Shown: positions 11,761 through 25,864, counted from the stretch's first letter. The stretch: 64,000 bases of DNA from Thysanoteuthis rhombus (GCA_963457665.1 OY735222.1:41282398-41346397), one strand, 5' to 3'. Translations and numbers: made by a program. The notes: generated from the sequence alone by a model not told the origin.

Positions 11761-12850
11761 ATTAACGGATACAATACAAGCAACTAGGGATTGACTGGGC
11801 TCAGACTGAAACTGGGCTTAATACCCTAATAGAAATGGATCCGACTCCCCTCTGCTCTTAGTAAAAGAGTGCACGATGAAATGTGTGACAATACTTCCTA
11901 TGTTTGTCGTCTGTAAGTCTATTTTCACGTCACAAAAATCTCGAAGAATTCCGAGACAAGGACAAACCTTTGTTCTGTGGAGCCTGGACAGGGTCGGCTG
12001 TTGCCATGGCTAGCCTAAGGGCATTTGCGATTACCACATAGGCAACACTGATTTAAGACAACAGCTGATATAAATGATTCAAATTATTTCCCATCTAAGG
12101 TTAACAGTAGCGTTAACACTTATTCTAAGTACAATATATGTACTGACAATTATTACCGGCTTCCTCATTTGGCTTATGAATTAGTAATATATTCCAGCGT
12201 TTATCGGCAGTTGGAGCGTAGAAGCTTTGCGCAGACTAGATTGGCTCACGTGGGTCAGGTCTTGAAACTGCGATCAATCGGTTATAATTGAGGTTCATAG
12301 AATCTCATTTATCAAATCGCAGGGATCGGTCACATCACGGCCCTCTTTTGACCTCTTGATGTCATGGAGTAGGACGAAGGAATTCCTGTGAATTCGAAAT
12401 TCAAAATTTCTTGGTAACTAATGCATCGGCAACCGAGCGGAATTAAGTATCCGATTCGTTTCACTCTTTCTTTTGAATCATTGAATTATCACCAAAACTG
12501 CATCTTTTATCGTCACGAACCCTTCATAAACACAGAATGATATCGATAACTAGTTGAGACAATAAGATAATTGATTTTAAGGTAAATAGTTGAAACAGGA
12601 AGAGAATGACGTCTGTTCGAAATCTGTAACGTTGTACGTACATTTTTTGACAGCATTTGGCAACGTTCGTCATCGTTTATTTCTAGAATGAAAATGTCAA
12701 TGATATTGAAAGATATTTATTACCAATTGATCTTTCGAGTTGATAAAGGTTTAAACGTCTGGAACAAAAATTAACACATAAATAAAACAAGGAAATGTTA
12801 TCCAAAATGCAATATAATTCATTGGCTAGGAAAATGGTTATTGATACACA
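11761..12850. other. Unannotated intergenic/intronic DNA
   Basis: No frame, repeat or motif could be supported. 12180-12480 is somewhat less AT-rich than its surroundings, but no splice-bounded open frame was found. Confidence 0.5.
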
Positions 12851-12852
12851 TA

Positions 12853-13065
12853 TTTTCTGTTTGGTTTTAAAATGCCTGGAACTGTTTTATGGTCAGCAAA
12901 TGATGATCCCAACAAGAGAAAATTTACACATTGTACCATAACAAAATGTGTAGAACAATATGAGAAAATAGCATAAATCACATTAACAGATTTTGGGAAA
13001 GAGGTGACTGGAATGGCATAGAAAGATTTGAAGAAGTTTCTTCGAATGTTTAGTGTTTAAATCCT
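12853..13065 (+). mobile_element. Interspersed repeat family A, copy 1
   Basis: Family A order: tttggttttaaaatgcctg, then caacaagagaaaatttacacattgtaccat, then the tttagtgtttaaa..ctt..aag end. It then abuts a (TG)n run (13070-13112). It matches 38991-39260 (+), rc of 42901-43183 and rc of 21000-21205. It is non-coding and unclassified. Confidence 0.65.
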
Positions 13066-13072
13066 TCAAGTG

Positions 13073-13275
13073 CATGTGTGTGTGTATGTGTGTGGGAGTA
13101 TGTGTGTGTAAGGGGTTAAAAACACCCAATTTTGCTTTCTCTTTTTCTCATAGTTTTTCTTGTACTTTTTTTTATCTCGAGAATTGGTTTAAAGAAGGGA
13201 ATAATATGACGTATTATGATATAAAAAGAAAATTTCTTTCTTTCTCTCCCTCTCTCTCACTTTCTCTCTCATTAC
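13073..13275. repeat. (TG)n and (CT)n-rich low-complexity stretch
   Basis: A (TG)n run at 13073-13112 directly follows family A copy 1. A ttctctccctctctctc stretch occurs at 13228-13272. Confidence 0.8.
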
Positions 13276-13279
13276 ACCT

Positions 13280-14730
13280 ACGATTAAGATAATAGCTTTC
13301 TTTCTTTATTACGAATACTACCAATCCATTTTTAACCATTATCACCTTGTGTCACAAATGCCGTAAACCAATTCAAATCTGGTCTTAACATGAAAATTTC
13401 CTCACTGTTAGAACTGTCGACTTGCATCGAAAGTTGAAAATTAATAATAATGATTTACAAAATTTTATCTAATAAAACACATAGAATTCGATCACTGAAA
13501 CTGAACCCTATAATACTGAGGAGAGGAAGATAAGGAATAGGTTTGAGGGTTTGATTTGGACTCAAGCTTGCGAATAAGTTCCAGTAGTTCAGTGGTAAGA
13601 GGAGTCGTGCGCTGAACGAGCCGACTTCCGATGTTCAGTGCCATTATTTCGATTATCACCTGGAACTCATTTTCCATCCCGATTGGTGTTGTTAATTTAT
13701 TACCGACTGCTGAAAGGAGCCCAGTCCAGGTTTAATTGCAATAAAAAGCGACGACAATAAATTAGGATTAAAGAAAGAAATGCTAAGAATCAATGATACT
13801 TATACTAATATATTTTACTAATATATTTTTTCAAATTTGTGATGAACTGAGGAGAGGAGAAGATGAAAACAATAGTAAGAAAACAAAGATATTAAAAAGT
13901 TGGTTGATTCACAACTAAACAGTGGTGTGCCCAACCTTGAAGAAACAATAATTTCTTTAGATAAAACAGAATTTACAGTCCTTCTCGTTCACCGAAGATC
14001 TTTCCTGTAAATGGTGTTTGAAGGAATGTGTAAATACAAAAAAGCCAGCAATCATATATGGAATGAAAAATAAAAACAAAACAATATTCGATTGAAAACC
14101 TAAGCAGTAACAGAGATGACGATGTGCCATGTCATATATTATGAAAGGGTCACACGAAAGAGCAAAACGTAGCAAGGAGACAGAAGGATATCATTTGTAG
14201 GACCTTGAATTTTCTATTCCATTTTGTTATAAACACAATGCTCCCCTAACTTTCATGTTCCACACCTTCTTTGGTCCTCTTAATCCGCAGGCACGATCAC
14301 GTCTATTATTTATCTGGTTCTCTTTCCCTCGTCCACCACTACCAAGTCTAGTCTTCTCGCTCGGAGAAAAACAATTATAGAATGTTTCAACGCTTATACA
14401 ACTCAAAACCCAACTTGTAACTTTTTCTGACTGAGCTGAGAAAATAGTCTGCATTCAATGCATATAACGATTCAAATCGTGTAAATATGGTCTCACAAGC
14501 TCTTTATGTAACACACGTAATTATGGATAGGATTTATTAAACAAAATGAAACGCTCATGAATTTACCTTGGTACATCAGAAAGTCAACAGCCTAAAGATA
14601 TATTATAATCACAATGGTCAAACATAATACAGTGTGAATTTCAGATTGATATTTAGCCAGAGTCTATGTGTCAGGCTCGTACATTTATAGTGATATAGCA
14701 AATTCTTACCATCGGAAAGAAATCAAGCAT
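13280..14730. other. Unannotated DNA; weak tRNA-like stretch
   Basis: At 13580-13640 the plus strand contains tagttcagtggtaagag, which resembles an RNA polymerase III A box. The expected B box is poor (gatgttcagtgcc), so at most this is a degenerate SINE head. No gene is supported elsewhere in the stretch. Confidence 0.35.
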
Positions 14731-14731
14731 C

Positions 14732-15123
<392 letters not shown>

Positions 15124-15224
15124 AAAATATTGCCCTGAATGATTGCCTTTGTCCGTCAAGAATAGAGGAGCTGAGGGTATTGTGCAATGATAATTAGTCA
15201 GCCGTGGAGTGCAAAAGAAAAATT

Positions 15225-15400
15225 CTGCAAAATGGCAGAATATTCTGAATTATAGATTGCATTCTAAAATCCAGAGACTATATCCTGATTTAAATGTTGT
15301 CTTCGACCATGACAATGTCCTCCGCCATTTTGCTTGATTCATCAAAACCTGGCTTATGGGAAACAGTTTTGAAATCGTGTTCTAGAGTAACAAACACTGG
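15225..15400 (+). pseudogene. Tc1/mariner-type transposase relic (DDE region)
   Basis: The plus-strand frame reads NVVFDHDNVLRHFA, a stop, then FIKTWLMGNSFEIVF. It matches the F..DN...H.A...K.WL.......E pattern around the second catalytic Asp of Tc1/mariner transposases. It is interrupted by stop codons and is less than 60 residues long. No terminal inverted repeats were identified. The call rests on motif spacing only. Confidence 0.4.
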
Positions 15401-15927
15401 ATATGATACTATAATTTACCAAATGTATATCCGTCCGCCTGTATGTGACAGCGTAACCCATCGAACACATAACATAACCCAATGAAAATATCTGCATGTA
15501 CTGATGGGACCCAAGGTATATCTAACAATTTAGTTTTTGTGAAGAAAATAACAATGTGAGGTCTTTATTCGCATTCACTAAGATAATAATAATTCGATTT
15601 CCTTCACTCTCTCAATATAGATTTCTTGTATTTGCCTATCCTCTGTTAAATTCCCCTGAAGATATTTGATCCGGTCATTCATGATGGTAAAGTAAGACGA
15701 GGTTCAGCTCAATAATTACATAGTTTGGATCCCTAATCTCTTATTGGAGCTTAAGGTCCTATTTAGGCCTTCCAGAGGACGGGTTTTCAGCTAATGAAAA
15801 TGATAGGGAATATTGAAAGGTGTAGTTCAAAACTCGATAAGTGCCATTTGAAAAATAAAAGCATATAATTGAATTAAAAATCAAATTGTGTGATTTGAGC
15901 TTTTCATCTCTCTCGAAATTTATAAAA

Positions 15928-16056
<129 letters not shown>

Positions 16057-16389
16057 GCTGTGGTATGATAAAAAAAAAACATTCAAATCCAGAATTTGAT
16101 TAAATACGTTTGTTTGGGCGGCGCTTATTGCATTTTCGAACCGATCCTTTTCAAGGATTCACACAATTAGAATGAACAAATGGGAATCATTGTGGATGAT
16201 ATGGCTGGGATATTTTCTGCGTCTATCTATCCACGACGCAGATGAGGAAAATCGTCGTACTATATCATACACAATGATCGTCGTCATCAGAGTCGATAAT
16301 GGAGCAACTGTAGCATTATTTTTTTAAATAACAAAAAAGATTAAATCAAACCAAAATTGAGTATGTAAACCGTTACGTTAAATTCCCTT

Positions 16390-17280
16390 GCAAGATTCAA
16401 AATCATGTAGGACCAATTGCAAGGAGTCTGCCTTACTCACAAGGCTAAATTGTCAAGTCACGGATTTCAATGGAAATATATCATACGGGCCTATTTAATT
16501 CTAATAAATGAACACAATTATTCTAAATATATACATTTTTTATAATGCTTTTATTCATGATACGTACAAAACAGAAATTCTGGTAATCTTCTTCAGTCGG
16601 ATAGAGGTTGGAATAGAGTCTGACCCTGCTGCAGCCAGGCTTGTTAGATAATGGTGGTCATATTTGATATTAATCAACTGCATACTCTGCTTTACTATGT
16701 GTACATTTTCTGTTATTATTAATGCATCAATTTCAAAGATAGAAAGAAAAAAAACAATGAAATCAGTCTGGTCCAGTTCGTGCATTGATGTGTTATGATA
16801 AACCACGATTTTTTCGAACTCCAGTTCAAACCTGGATGGAGTTGACTTCGTTTTTTTTTTCTAAATTTTTATGATAATCTTGTTCCTACCGTGATTTGAA
16901 ATCACAACCATTTCATTGCTAGTAGACTGTGCTGAATTGTCATGCCTTGCAAATTCATCAAAATTTATGCTAGAAATACTGAAAGGCTTATTTCAATCTA
17001 ATAGATATATGCATCAGTAAAAATGAAAAATAAAAATCCATACCATGATTTGAAATCAAAACCAAGTTAACCGGATCTCTACACAAAACTGACAAGTCAT
17101 ATGTATCAACAATATGTATCACACAGATACACAGAGTCTTATTTCATTATAATAAATACATTTAAACTAGAAAAATGTTTTCTTTAATCATTTTTCATTT
17201 ATTATATGTATAATAGGAAAGTTGTAATAATCATCTTGAAGTCGGAGTGGAATTTGACCCTGCAGTATTAAGAATTGTAA
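16390..17280. repeat. Repeat family F, two and a half tandem-like copies
   Basis: Three stretches share the same order of blocks: a gattt[gc]aaat.a..acca block (16396, 16890, 17043), then ~95 bp later cttattt.a.t.taata (16492, 16986, 17138). In copies 1 and 3 these are followed by an atttttcat/ttat block and a tcttgaagtcgga..gg.att.tgaccctgc block (16590-16620 and 17235-17265). The last two units are 153 bp apart. The first block looks like the reverse complement of a degenerate tRNA-like module. A possible partial relative lies at 52440-52560. Confidence 0.45.
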
Positions 17281-17694
17281 AAGAAAAATTTTCGTGAAAA
17301 AAAAACGCTTTTCCGGTGTCGAGTAAAATTATGGACCACATTGTTGTTTGTTCCAGAATATTTTTTCCACAATTTTCTTGTATTCGAAGCGTCCAGGAAG
17401 TTTATTTCTTTCAATCCTTTTGTATTATTCATTATTTTCCCGAAGCTTTGCCAGATCCTTGTCATCTAAAAATTGCAGTAAAAATACCCTTACCTTTTTT
17501 TTTCACTTGCCAGCCTCTAACGACGCTGGATGAGGGTTTTTGACTTTTCCGGTCTGAATCCAGGGTTGCCTGTCTCCCAAACTGGTTGTTAACCAAATCC
17601 CAAGAGCCCAGTCTGTCCTGCTATTCACCCATAGATGAGAGGTGGAAGGGGAAGATTGATTCATGCTTTTCATCAAATGAATCAGCGCAGAGTG

Positions 17695-18296
17695 AACGTT
17701 GGTTGCTTCAGCGATTCAATTTGCCAAGCTGCAGTTCTCTCGCACTTCTGGGCCACCTGCACCTACTTATTAGAAACTGTCAACCGAAACAGCCACCGAA
17801 ATTGTTAACATTGGTTTCTCCAGTTTTTAAATTGGTCTGGCTGGCTGTATGGAATGAACCACAATTTTGTCCAAACCTGGAAAGACCTTGTTTATTTTCT
17901 ATCCTAAAAAGAACAAGAACAACAAGAACAATCCTCATCAAATTTAGGTGAGTAAGCAGGCCACACCAATGGAGCACTGGGGCCAAGACAATTGAGCTAG
18001 AGTTTTTAAATTCATCCATTTGTAGAATTAAAATAAATAAGATCGTATTTGGGTTCAATTCACAATACAAGTTTATGCTAAATTGGTTCCTTAGTTTGTG
18101 TCCAGTAGCATTCGCACTAATTTTATTAAAAAAATGACTTTTTTTAGTGATTACTATTCAACAACAGGTAAGAGAAGTAGTTTTTTCATTGATGACCCCT
18201 CTTCCCGAGTCTTAATTGATCCGGCCTAACACAGTAATCTGCCAAAAGACGTTATTCATGAGATGGTTTCTATTCAATGACTAACGAGGCCCGCTC
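17695..18296 (+). mobile_element. Family B, copy 3 (longest)
   Basis: Includes a 5' extension (17695-17767, shared with 26780-26835), then ttattagaaactgtcaac, tttttaaattggtctggctggctgtatg, the gctaaattggttcctta block (shared with 58810-58830), then ctgccaaaagacgttattc and the tail. About 110 bp near 17890-18000 look extra relative to other copies. A 121-residue frame at 17586-17951 is a chance reading through the repeat. Confidence 0.65.
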
Positions 18297-18299
18297 TTA

Positions 18300-19975
18300 T
18301 CAATTAGAGGTAGAAACAATTTCTGAGAGAAATGAGACGTAAAAATACTTTAGAGTGCCAGGTTCACAGTGAGTAAAGTTATATCTTAAGTAAGTAGATT
18401 TTCGCAATTATAGAATCTGTGAATACCAAATGCGTTCAGCACTTAGAGATAATTTAGGTAAAAAGAATTTTCAGGGGACAAAAGTCATATTTATGGTTCA
18501 ACTTCTTGCTTTTAATCATGAAAACGTTAAGCAGATTCAGGGAAAAGTTACAACTTAGTGAATAGCAGTCTGTTTATATTTCGTTTTTTCTCGTTGGTAG
18601 ATATTGTCACGGTGACTTTTGTAAAAAAAAACCCTTGCGGTCTTATTAAATTTAAGATGAGCAAAATTAAACCAACTATACTAGGGAGTCAATGAAGATG
18701 ACTGGAACGATATGAACATAAAGATTTAATACGAGGAGAAACAAACTAATGGAGGAGGATTTTAAACGAAGAAAATGAAAGGAAGCCATCATGTATTTAT
18801 TAAAAAAAACAACAACGAAAATAATGAGAAATGGAACGTGCACGCACGCGCGTGTGTGTACATGTGTCAGTTTTAAGAAAGTACTTTGGTCCTTCCTCTA
18901 AAATTTTCTGTCATCTCCGTTCTCGTTTTTTCCCTACATATTTCGTTGAAACACAGAGAACTAACTCAGGATCACATTATTAATAAATCATTCTCCCTGA
19001 CTCGAGGCAAAAAATTGAAATTTGAAAAATAAAAGATGCATTAAAAAAAACATGCTGCTGAATCATATGTATGTGTGTGTGCGTGTTTGTGTGTGTGTGA
19101 AGAAAAGGATGAGATCTATCCGACATAATGGTGGATTTTGCAGACAATATGAAGACACAATATTTTGGAAACTAGATTGTATTGATTCCCGTTATATGTT
19201 TCGAGAATCTGTTGGCTCTCGATGTCAAACATCAAATGGGGAAATTGAAAAATTTTGCTAATAACAAGGTTTGGAGAGGAGTGGGTGGAGATGGTGTGAG
19301 GTTATTGCTTCTCTAAATTTATCATTTTTCGCAAAATCTTATAATTTTTCCCATTTGACAATAGGAGTAAACAGACACTCGAAACATATAACGGCAATAA
19401 ATACAAGTCAACTTCGAACTGTCATGTTTCCATACATATACTTTAATTTAAGTTTATTGTCCCATTTATAGTAAGAATTTTCCTGAGATATATCCAGTGG
19501 GATCTTGAGAATGGATATTTCTTTGACCATGAATTCTTACGTGGGCCGATACACTTATTGTTAATGGTTTTCATGAGCTTTACGTAAAAATATAAAGCTC
19601 TCATAAAATTAAAAAAAGATATTTATATAAAGTTGTTTTTTATATATATTTTTCTTTCCCTCTCTCTCTCTTTGTATGCATGTGATGAAAAGTGTCCCCT
19701 TTTCAGTTTGTGTCTCTGTCAATAAAAGTGAATTTTTCCACTTGAAGGTAACAATTTAGCTGATAATCCTCCTATCCATTATTTGAAACAATGGACTCGC
19801 CTGCCTACACGACTTTTCGTGAAACTGGACAGACCTGAACATTCGCTTACATTATCTACAGCTGAAGACGGGTAGATGACTCAGTTTTGATGTAAGTAAA
19901 ATGATGTGAAGAAACCGCTTTAACTCCACAGAAACACAGATATTTTTTACTAATTGCATGATGGCTTCCAAAACA
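18300..19975. other. Unannotated AT-rich DNA
   Basis: No gene supported. It contains short CG/TG alternations at 18839-18860 and a (TG)n run at 19070-19100. A tctctctc stretch occurs at 19655-19675. Confidence 0.5.
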
Positions 19976-20033
19976 CACACACACACACACTCTCTCTCTC
20001 ACACACACACACACACATTCTCTCTCTCTCTCC

Positions 20034-20068
<35 letters not shown>

Positions 20069-20112
20069 ATATGTTTTTGTATGTGTGTGTAGGTATATAT
20101 ATATAATTTTAT
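19974..20112. repeat. Compound (CA)(CT)(CA)(CT)(TA) microsatellite
   Basis: Alternating CA and CT runs pass into TA (20048-20069) and then TG/TA variants up to about 20105. Confidence 0.9.
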
Positions 20113-20435
20113 GTCACGCATCTTGTCAGATATCGTTTTTTTTTCTTAATATAAAAGGGACCTGTCAGACGGCGCATGAAGAGGAAAAAAGCAAAAATTC
20201 AAAAATTGTAGGACCTTGCCCGGGAAATGAAGAAACTGTGGAATGTGAACATGTAAAACTGTTTCATTAAAATTGAGATTGGCTAGGTTACAAATTTGAG
20301 ACAGTCCTGTCCACATCGATGCTAAAGTCTGCGAGGACATTGCAAGAAAATTTAAAGACTCCTGTCACTCAGTTCCCAACCATAACTAGCAGACTTGTAC
20401 TGTGAACTTTCAAAAACTACAGTATACAATAAAAC

Positions 20436-20857
20436 AGGTCGGATTAATCACCCGATAGAAACCATTTTTTGCCTATGCCGTGATGGGTATGATTAATTGG
20501 AAAAAAAAGAAGAAGCAGTAATCAATGACTGAAGATACATTCCCACATTTTGTTGGACACTAATCAACTATTGAAGTCGGAGTTTTCAAAAAGAAAAAGC
20601 TTGAATGATACCGAACATTATCGAGGGACCAGTTTACCACTAACTCACATAGCAAATTGAACCCCACACTGGAAACCAAAAATTTTCAAATTGCAAAAAG
20701 TCGTTTTAATTTCTTGACTTAATACGGAGTAAATGCTTATATTTCCAGACATTTTGCCTCACTGGTGCTGCCTGTTCACTTGGTGCATATACATATACGT
20801 AGTCAGTCAGGTAGACGGACTTAAAAACTGAAGAAACCCATGCTGACAGTTTTTATT
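20436..20857 (-). mobile_element. Family B, copy 4
   Basis: Reverse orientation. It begins with aggtcggattaatcac and contains aatacggagtaaatgcttat and acatatacgtagtcagtcag, ending near gctgacagtttttattgac. The block order is that of the copies at 8690-9150 and 62942-63375. Confidence 0.65.
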
Positions 20858-20949
20858 GACATGTTGCACTATCTTTGTTAGTGTCACTCTTAACCATTAT
20901 AAAAGAGGTTGATGTTTAAATAAATCTATTGAATCTGAATCTTCTCAGC

Positions 20950-20950
<1 letters not shown>

Positions 20951-21000
<50 letters not shown>
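20951..21000. repeat. (TA)n microsatellite
   Basis: An uninterrupted TA run that directly abuts the end of family A copy 2. Confidence 0.95.
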
Positions 21001-21205
21001 AATACATTGGAAGGTTTACAGCTTTAAACACTAAATAAGTCTTAAAAAAGATCCTAAAATTATTTCCCAACATCCATGAATGTGATTCATGCAAATACCT
21101 ACGGTGATTTTTTTGTTAATGTTCTACACATAATTTGATATTATGGTGCTAGGTGTGATTCTTTCTCGTTGTGATCAACGTTTTAGGGATTTAAAAACAA
21201 AACAG
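21000..21205 (-). mobile_element. Family A, copy 2
   Basis: Reverse orientation: ggaaggtttacagctttaaa at the array-facing end, then the catgaatgtgattcatgcaa block, then gttttagggatttaaaaac. It matches the reverse complement of 38991-39260 and follows 42901-43183 in parallel. Confidence 0.6.
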
Positions 21206-21319
21206 TTATATGACTCCACAGCCGTTGATGATCAACCCTGTCCCATGAGCTATGATTTTAATATATATTTTGATATGCTGCATTAAGTTTGTTATCTCAT
21301 ATAGTGTATTCATCAACAT

Positions 21320-21570
21320 TCTCTCAACACCTCTCGTTGAATGTAGACCGTCAAAACTTTTCTACCGTGGGCGTCTTGAAGTGAGTACTTCCTGAATCCG
21401 TCGAGCTCGTCTCTCCATCTAATATTCTGCCGGCCTCAGTTCCGCATGTGATCTCGAGGGACCCATGTCATGAGTCACAATGTCCATCAGTTGTCTGCCA
21501 TTCTTGCAACATGGCCAGCCCACTGCCCTTTGAGACTTTTAATGGATTCTATGATGTCTCTGACTACTGT
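21320..21570 (-). mobile_element. RTE-type retrotransposon 3' coding end
   Basis: The minus strand encodes IIESIKSLKGQWAGHVARMA followed by degraded DNIVTHDMGPSRSHAEL and NIRWRDEL remnants. This matches the RTE C-terminal signature also seen at 11330-11760. The 3' end falls at about 21325 without a clear (ATG)n tail. It is 5'-truncated and frameshifted, hence inactive. Confidence 0.65.
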
Positions 21571-22285
21571 CTTTTCCATGGTGTACTGAATGTTAATCAT
21601 GTTATATTCGATATAAAATAATATACTTGTACATATATATCTTGTGAACTGCGCTATAACGAGCTGCGTTGTATCAGTCGATGTCTGTAGCAATACAATG
21701 AATACTTTTGACTCAACGAGTGGAAACTACTTGATTCAGTCGTAATCTCTAAATTAGAACATTAGGAAGATGCAGGGCCAAAAACCACGTGCCGATAATC
21801 AATTTTGATCATATTGGGGATGGACCGGCCGACTGACCGACCGACCAACCTACAGACCGTCTTATAAAGATGCGCATAATCCGAGAGCGAGGACAGTGCA
21901 CGCCGTGGCAAGGAAGAAGCTAAACCAAGTTGTCAAGTTCGTTTAGGTAACAATGCTTTGCAAAAGTCTGGGCGGTGGTCTTCCATTCATGCGCCAGCTC
22001 TCATAGAAGCCATCACGTACAAAATCAGTTGCTGTAGAGATCTGACCATCCTTACGTAACAAACAATGCAGCATATCTGTTCAACTCTTGGCAAAGCCAT
22101 TATCTTGCAGCATTTAAGATTGCATTGCCGTCTGTCGCTTATTCAATGTCACTATTAATTTCACCAAAGACTGGCTACAATTATCTTCTGTACAATAACA
22201 ACAAAGAGAGGCCGTGCACATCGCCTTTCTGGTTTTTAGAGTTGATGAAATAAGACGACGTATATAGAAAAGCACCAAATTGCCA
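21571..22285. other. Unannotated DNA with a (GACC)n stretch
   Basis: A short (GACC/GACT)n region occurs at 21826-21860. No gene or recognised element lies in the rest. Confidence 0.5.
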
Positions 22286-22390
22286 TCCATCTATCTATCT
22301 ATCTATCTATCTCTCAATCAGTATGATGGGATCTACTCACACATGCAAACATACACACACACACACACACACATATATATACATATTTAG
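22286..22390. repeat. (CTAT)n and (CA)n(TA)n microsatellites
   Basis: A tctatctatctat run is at 22288-22312. A (CA)n run passes into TA at 22351-22390. Confidence 0.9.
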
Positions 22391-22559
22391 TCTGTTTGAA
22401 AAGTATCTATCTGTTTTGAATATCTCAAGGATCGGTTGCTCGACCTCATCGTAATTTAGCAACTGATTAGAAGAGACACCGCTTCTTAGGCCAGTGTACT
22501 GAGTGATCATTGCATTCCAAATAGCCGAGCTAGGTCTTTTCATAAAACATTGCATTGTC

Positions 22560-22740
22560 AAGGTGTGTCAGCTCAAAGACATATGATACCCGAGACGAGA
22601 TTAATGAGAAGACGACAAAACAGCTGATGGCGATCCCAAAGAAAACTTTGCAGACTGTTTCGAAAGTTGGAATGGGGGCTAGGAGAAGTACTTGGTATCC
22701 TGGGGGAGGGATACATCAAAGAGGACCAAGGTACGATTGA
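22560..22740 (+). pseudogene. Mariner-type transposase C-terminal relic
   Basis: Plus-strand frame RDEINEKTTKQLMAIPKKT, then after a one-base shift FADCFESWN, a stop, EKYLVSWG. This follows the mariner C-terminal pattern I know, roughly ..I...T...L..IP...F..CF..W..R..KC....G.YFEG. It is frameshifted and carries a stop, so it is inactive. No terminal repeats were found, and the N-terminal part is not recognisable upstream. Confidence 0.5.
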
Positions 22741-22829
22741 CATAAGTAGAGTATTTTCCAGTATATCATTCTAAGTATTCTGTTTTCATGTAAGTACCAG
22801 CCACAAAGTTTTTCTCCGAAAATTTAGAC

Positions 22830-22942
22830 TTTTTGTCCAAACCAAAGGTGAGAGAAGTATCTTACCCATTGATCACTATTTTTTAGTTTTTTCATTGATC
22901 GTCCCAATAACGGTATGCTGCCAAAAGACATTGGTCACATGA

Positions 22943-22945
<3 letters not shown>
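22830..22945 (+). mobile_element. Family B, copy 5 (3' part, cut by TA array)
   Basis: Carries aggtgagagaagtatctta, cattgatcac, and ctgccaaaagacattggtca. Its tail is replaced at 22945 by a (TA)n array exactly where other copies read gtgactgtttctatt. Confidence 0.65.
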
Positions 22946-23022
<77 letters not shown>

Positions 23023-23055
23023 ATGTGTGTGTGTGTGTGTATGTGTGTGTGTGTT
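22945..23055. repeat. (TA)n(TG)n microsatellite
   Basis: A TA array (22945-23004) followed by TG runs to about 23054. It is joined directly to truncated family B copy 5. Confidence 0.95.
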
Positions 23056-24070
<1,015 letters not shown>

Positions 24071-24142
<72 letters not shown>

Positions 24143-24254
24143 ATTGTCAAGCATATATATGTATATATATTTTTTAATATTGTCAAGCATATATATATAT
24201 ATTTGTATTGTCAAGCATATATATATATATGAATATATATATATATATATGTAT

Positions 24255-24285
<31 letters not shown>

Positions 24286-24357
24286 CATATATATATATAT
24301 ATATTTGTATTGTCAAGCATATATATGTATATATATTTATTTATATTGTCAAGCATA

Positions 24358-24396
<39 letters not shown>

Positions 24397-24408
24397 TTGT
24401 ATTGTCAA

Positions 24409-24477
<69 letters not shown>

Positions 24478-24478
24478 C
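24071..24478 (+). repeat. TA array with seven copies of a ttgtattgtcaagca core
   Basis: The last 15-16 bases of family G (ttatattgtctagca at 24066-24080) recur as ttgtattgtcaagca or close variants near 24140, 24175, 24203, 24304, 24342 and 24396. They are separated by TA runs of unequal length. Spacing is irregular and the inserts are pure TA, so this is expansion of a composite repeat and not a CRISPR array. Confidence 0.85.
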
Positions 24479-24479
24479 T

Positions 24480-25860
24480 CAGCTTGTTTGCCAGCTCTGT
24501 TAGTAATTATCTATGAACCATTCGTTAACGGATGTATAGTTAAGCACTTTCTGAATATCGAACTGGCAGTGCATGGAAATATCTCTCAACACAAGCTCGC
24601 ACACAACTCTTGAACCACATGAAATTTCGTGTAGACGTCGTTCTCAAGCTGAATTCAGTCCAGAAAAATATTGCCCATGTTTGAATCACGCAGTTTATAT
24701 CGTATTGACTTCAGAAGTGGTTTCCAAATAGAGAAAAATAAATCCCAAGGCAGGAGGATTTAGTTAGCCCAGCTGGTTGGGATAAGGCTATCAAGTTGAA
24801 GAAAAAAAGGTGTGGTGAATTTTGGTGGCTTATGTGTAGTCTTACTGATAGATCCACAAATTGGAGAACCAGAAACAATGAAACAAGGATATAGATCACA
24901 TCGATGTCAATATCAATGATGATAGCAGAATTTTTTATTTTCTGTAAAAAAAAAAAGAATTTTTTTGGCTTATATTTAGTAAGGATGTGTTCCTCACTGA
25001 TGAACCCATATATCAGAGAAATAGTTGCGATAAAACAAGAAAATTGAGATCACATCAATATCTATATCAGTAACGATTGCAGAATTCTTTTTTCTTCGTA
25101 CAAAATTAGAATTTCAAATGAAGTGTCCTTTATTAATTCCGCTTGCTTTCACTGAATATCGGATACACAGCAGCAGAACATTTATGACATAAAACTAATT
25201 CTTATTATGAGGCTGTTTAATTATGCGCAAAATAAAATAATTATTAGGAATTATTTTTGGTCGCAACTTAAATGGAAATGGTAGAAACTAGTGATTTTAT
25301 TGAGAAAAGTGAGGAATGACCTTGAAAAGGTCGTGGAACCGCTGAACTAGACAGTAGGAATGTTCTGTAGGGTGAGGTGTCCCGCAAATTCTGGTTCATA
25401 TGTATGTGTGTATGTATGTATCTATTAGTTGGCTGGACGCAAGGCCAAATTTGAGGTGGGGGAGGGGATGGGAGAGTATGTTGAGCGATTCTCTAAGTAG
25501 GGAGGGCCGACTTGGAGAGGAAAATCAATATTAAAAATTGTGGCTTTTCTCAAGCTCAAACACAGACACCAAACCTTGTTGGAGTGTACATAGCAATCTT
25601 TTACAGCAAAATGGCGTCTCATATAAAAAGAGAGATAGAGGGAGAGGAGAAAGGTGAAAAAAAAATGCAGAGGTTGAATTACACTGCTATAGAGCCAGAA
25701 AGGTGGGGGCACCTAGTGAGGATTGAAGCCACTATACTACCACATTGTTTTGCAAAAAAACCTGCCATGCTATATGTAAGAATAATTCACCAAGTCGATA
25801 TCCTTAAACAGTCAAACAGTCATTTATACCTTCTGCTGAGCAAATTAGAAGGTAAAAAAA
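24480..25860. other. Unannotated AT-rich DNA
   Basis: Short frames at 24711-24899 and 25512-25907 have no recognisable domain and no convincing splice context. Two segments near 24890-24960 and 25040-25100 resemble each other (both contain gatcacatc.atgtcaatatc-like text followed by gcagaattttt). This suggests a small local duplication of roughly 150 bp period. Confidence 0.45.
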
Positions 25861-25864
25861 AATA

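Noticed and set aside
13573-13640. tRNA gene suggested by tagttcagtggtaagag
   Set aside because: No proper B box, and no pairing of acceptor or T stems could be found. At most a degenerate SINE head.
17586-17951. 121-residue plus-strand frame, considered as a gene
   Set aside because: The right half lies inside family B copy 3 and the rest shows no domain. Other family B copies are not open in this frame.
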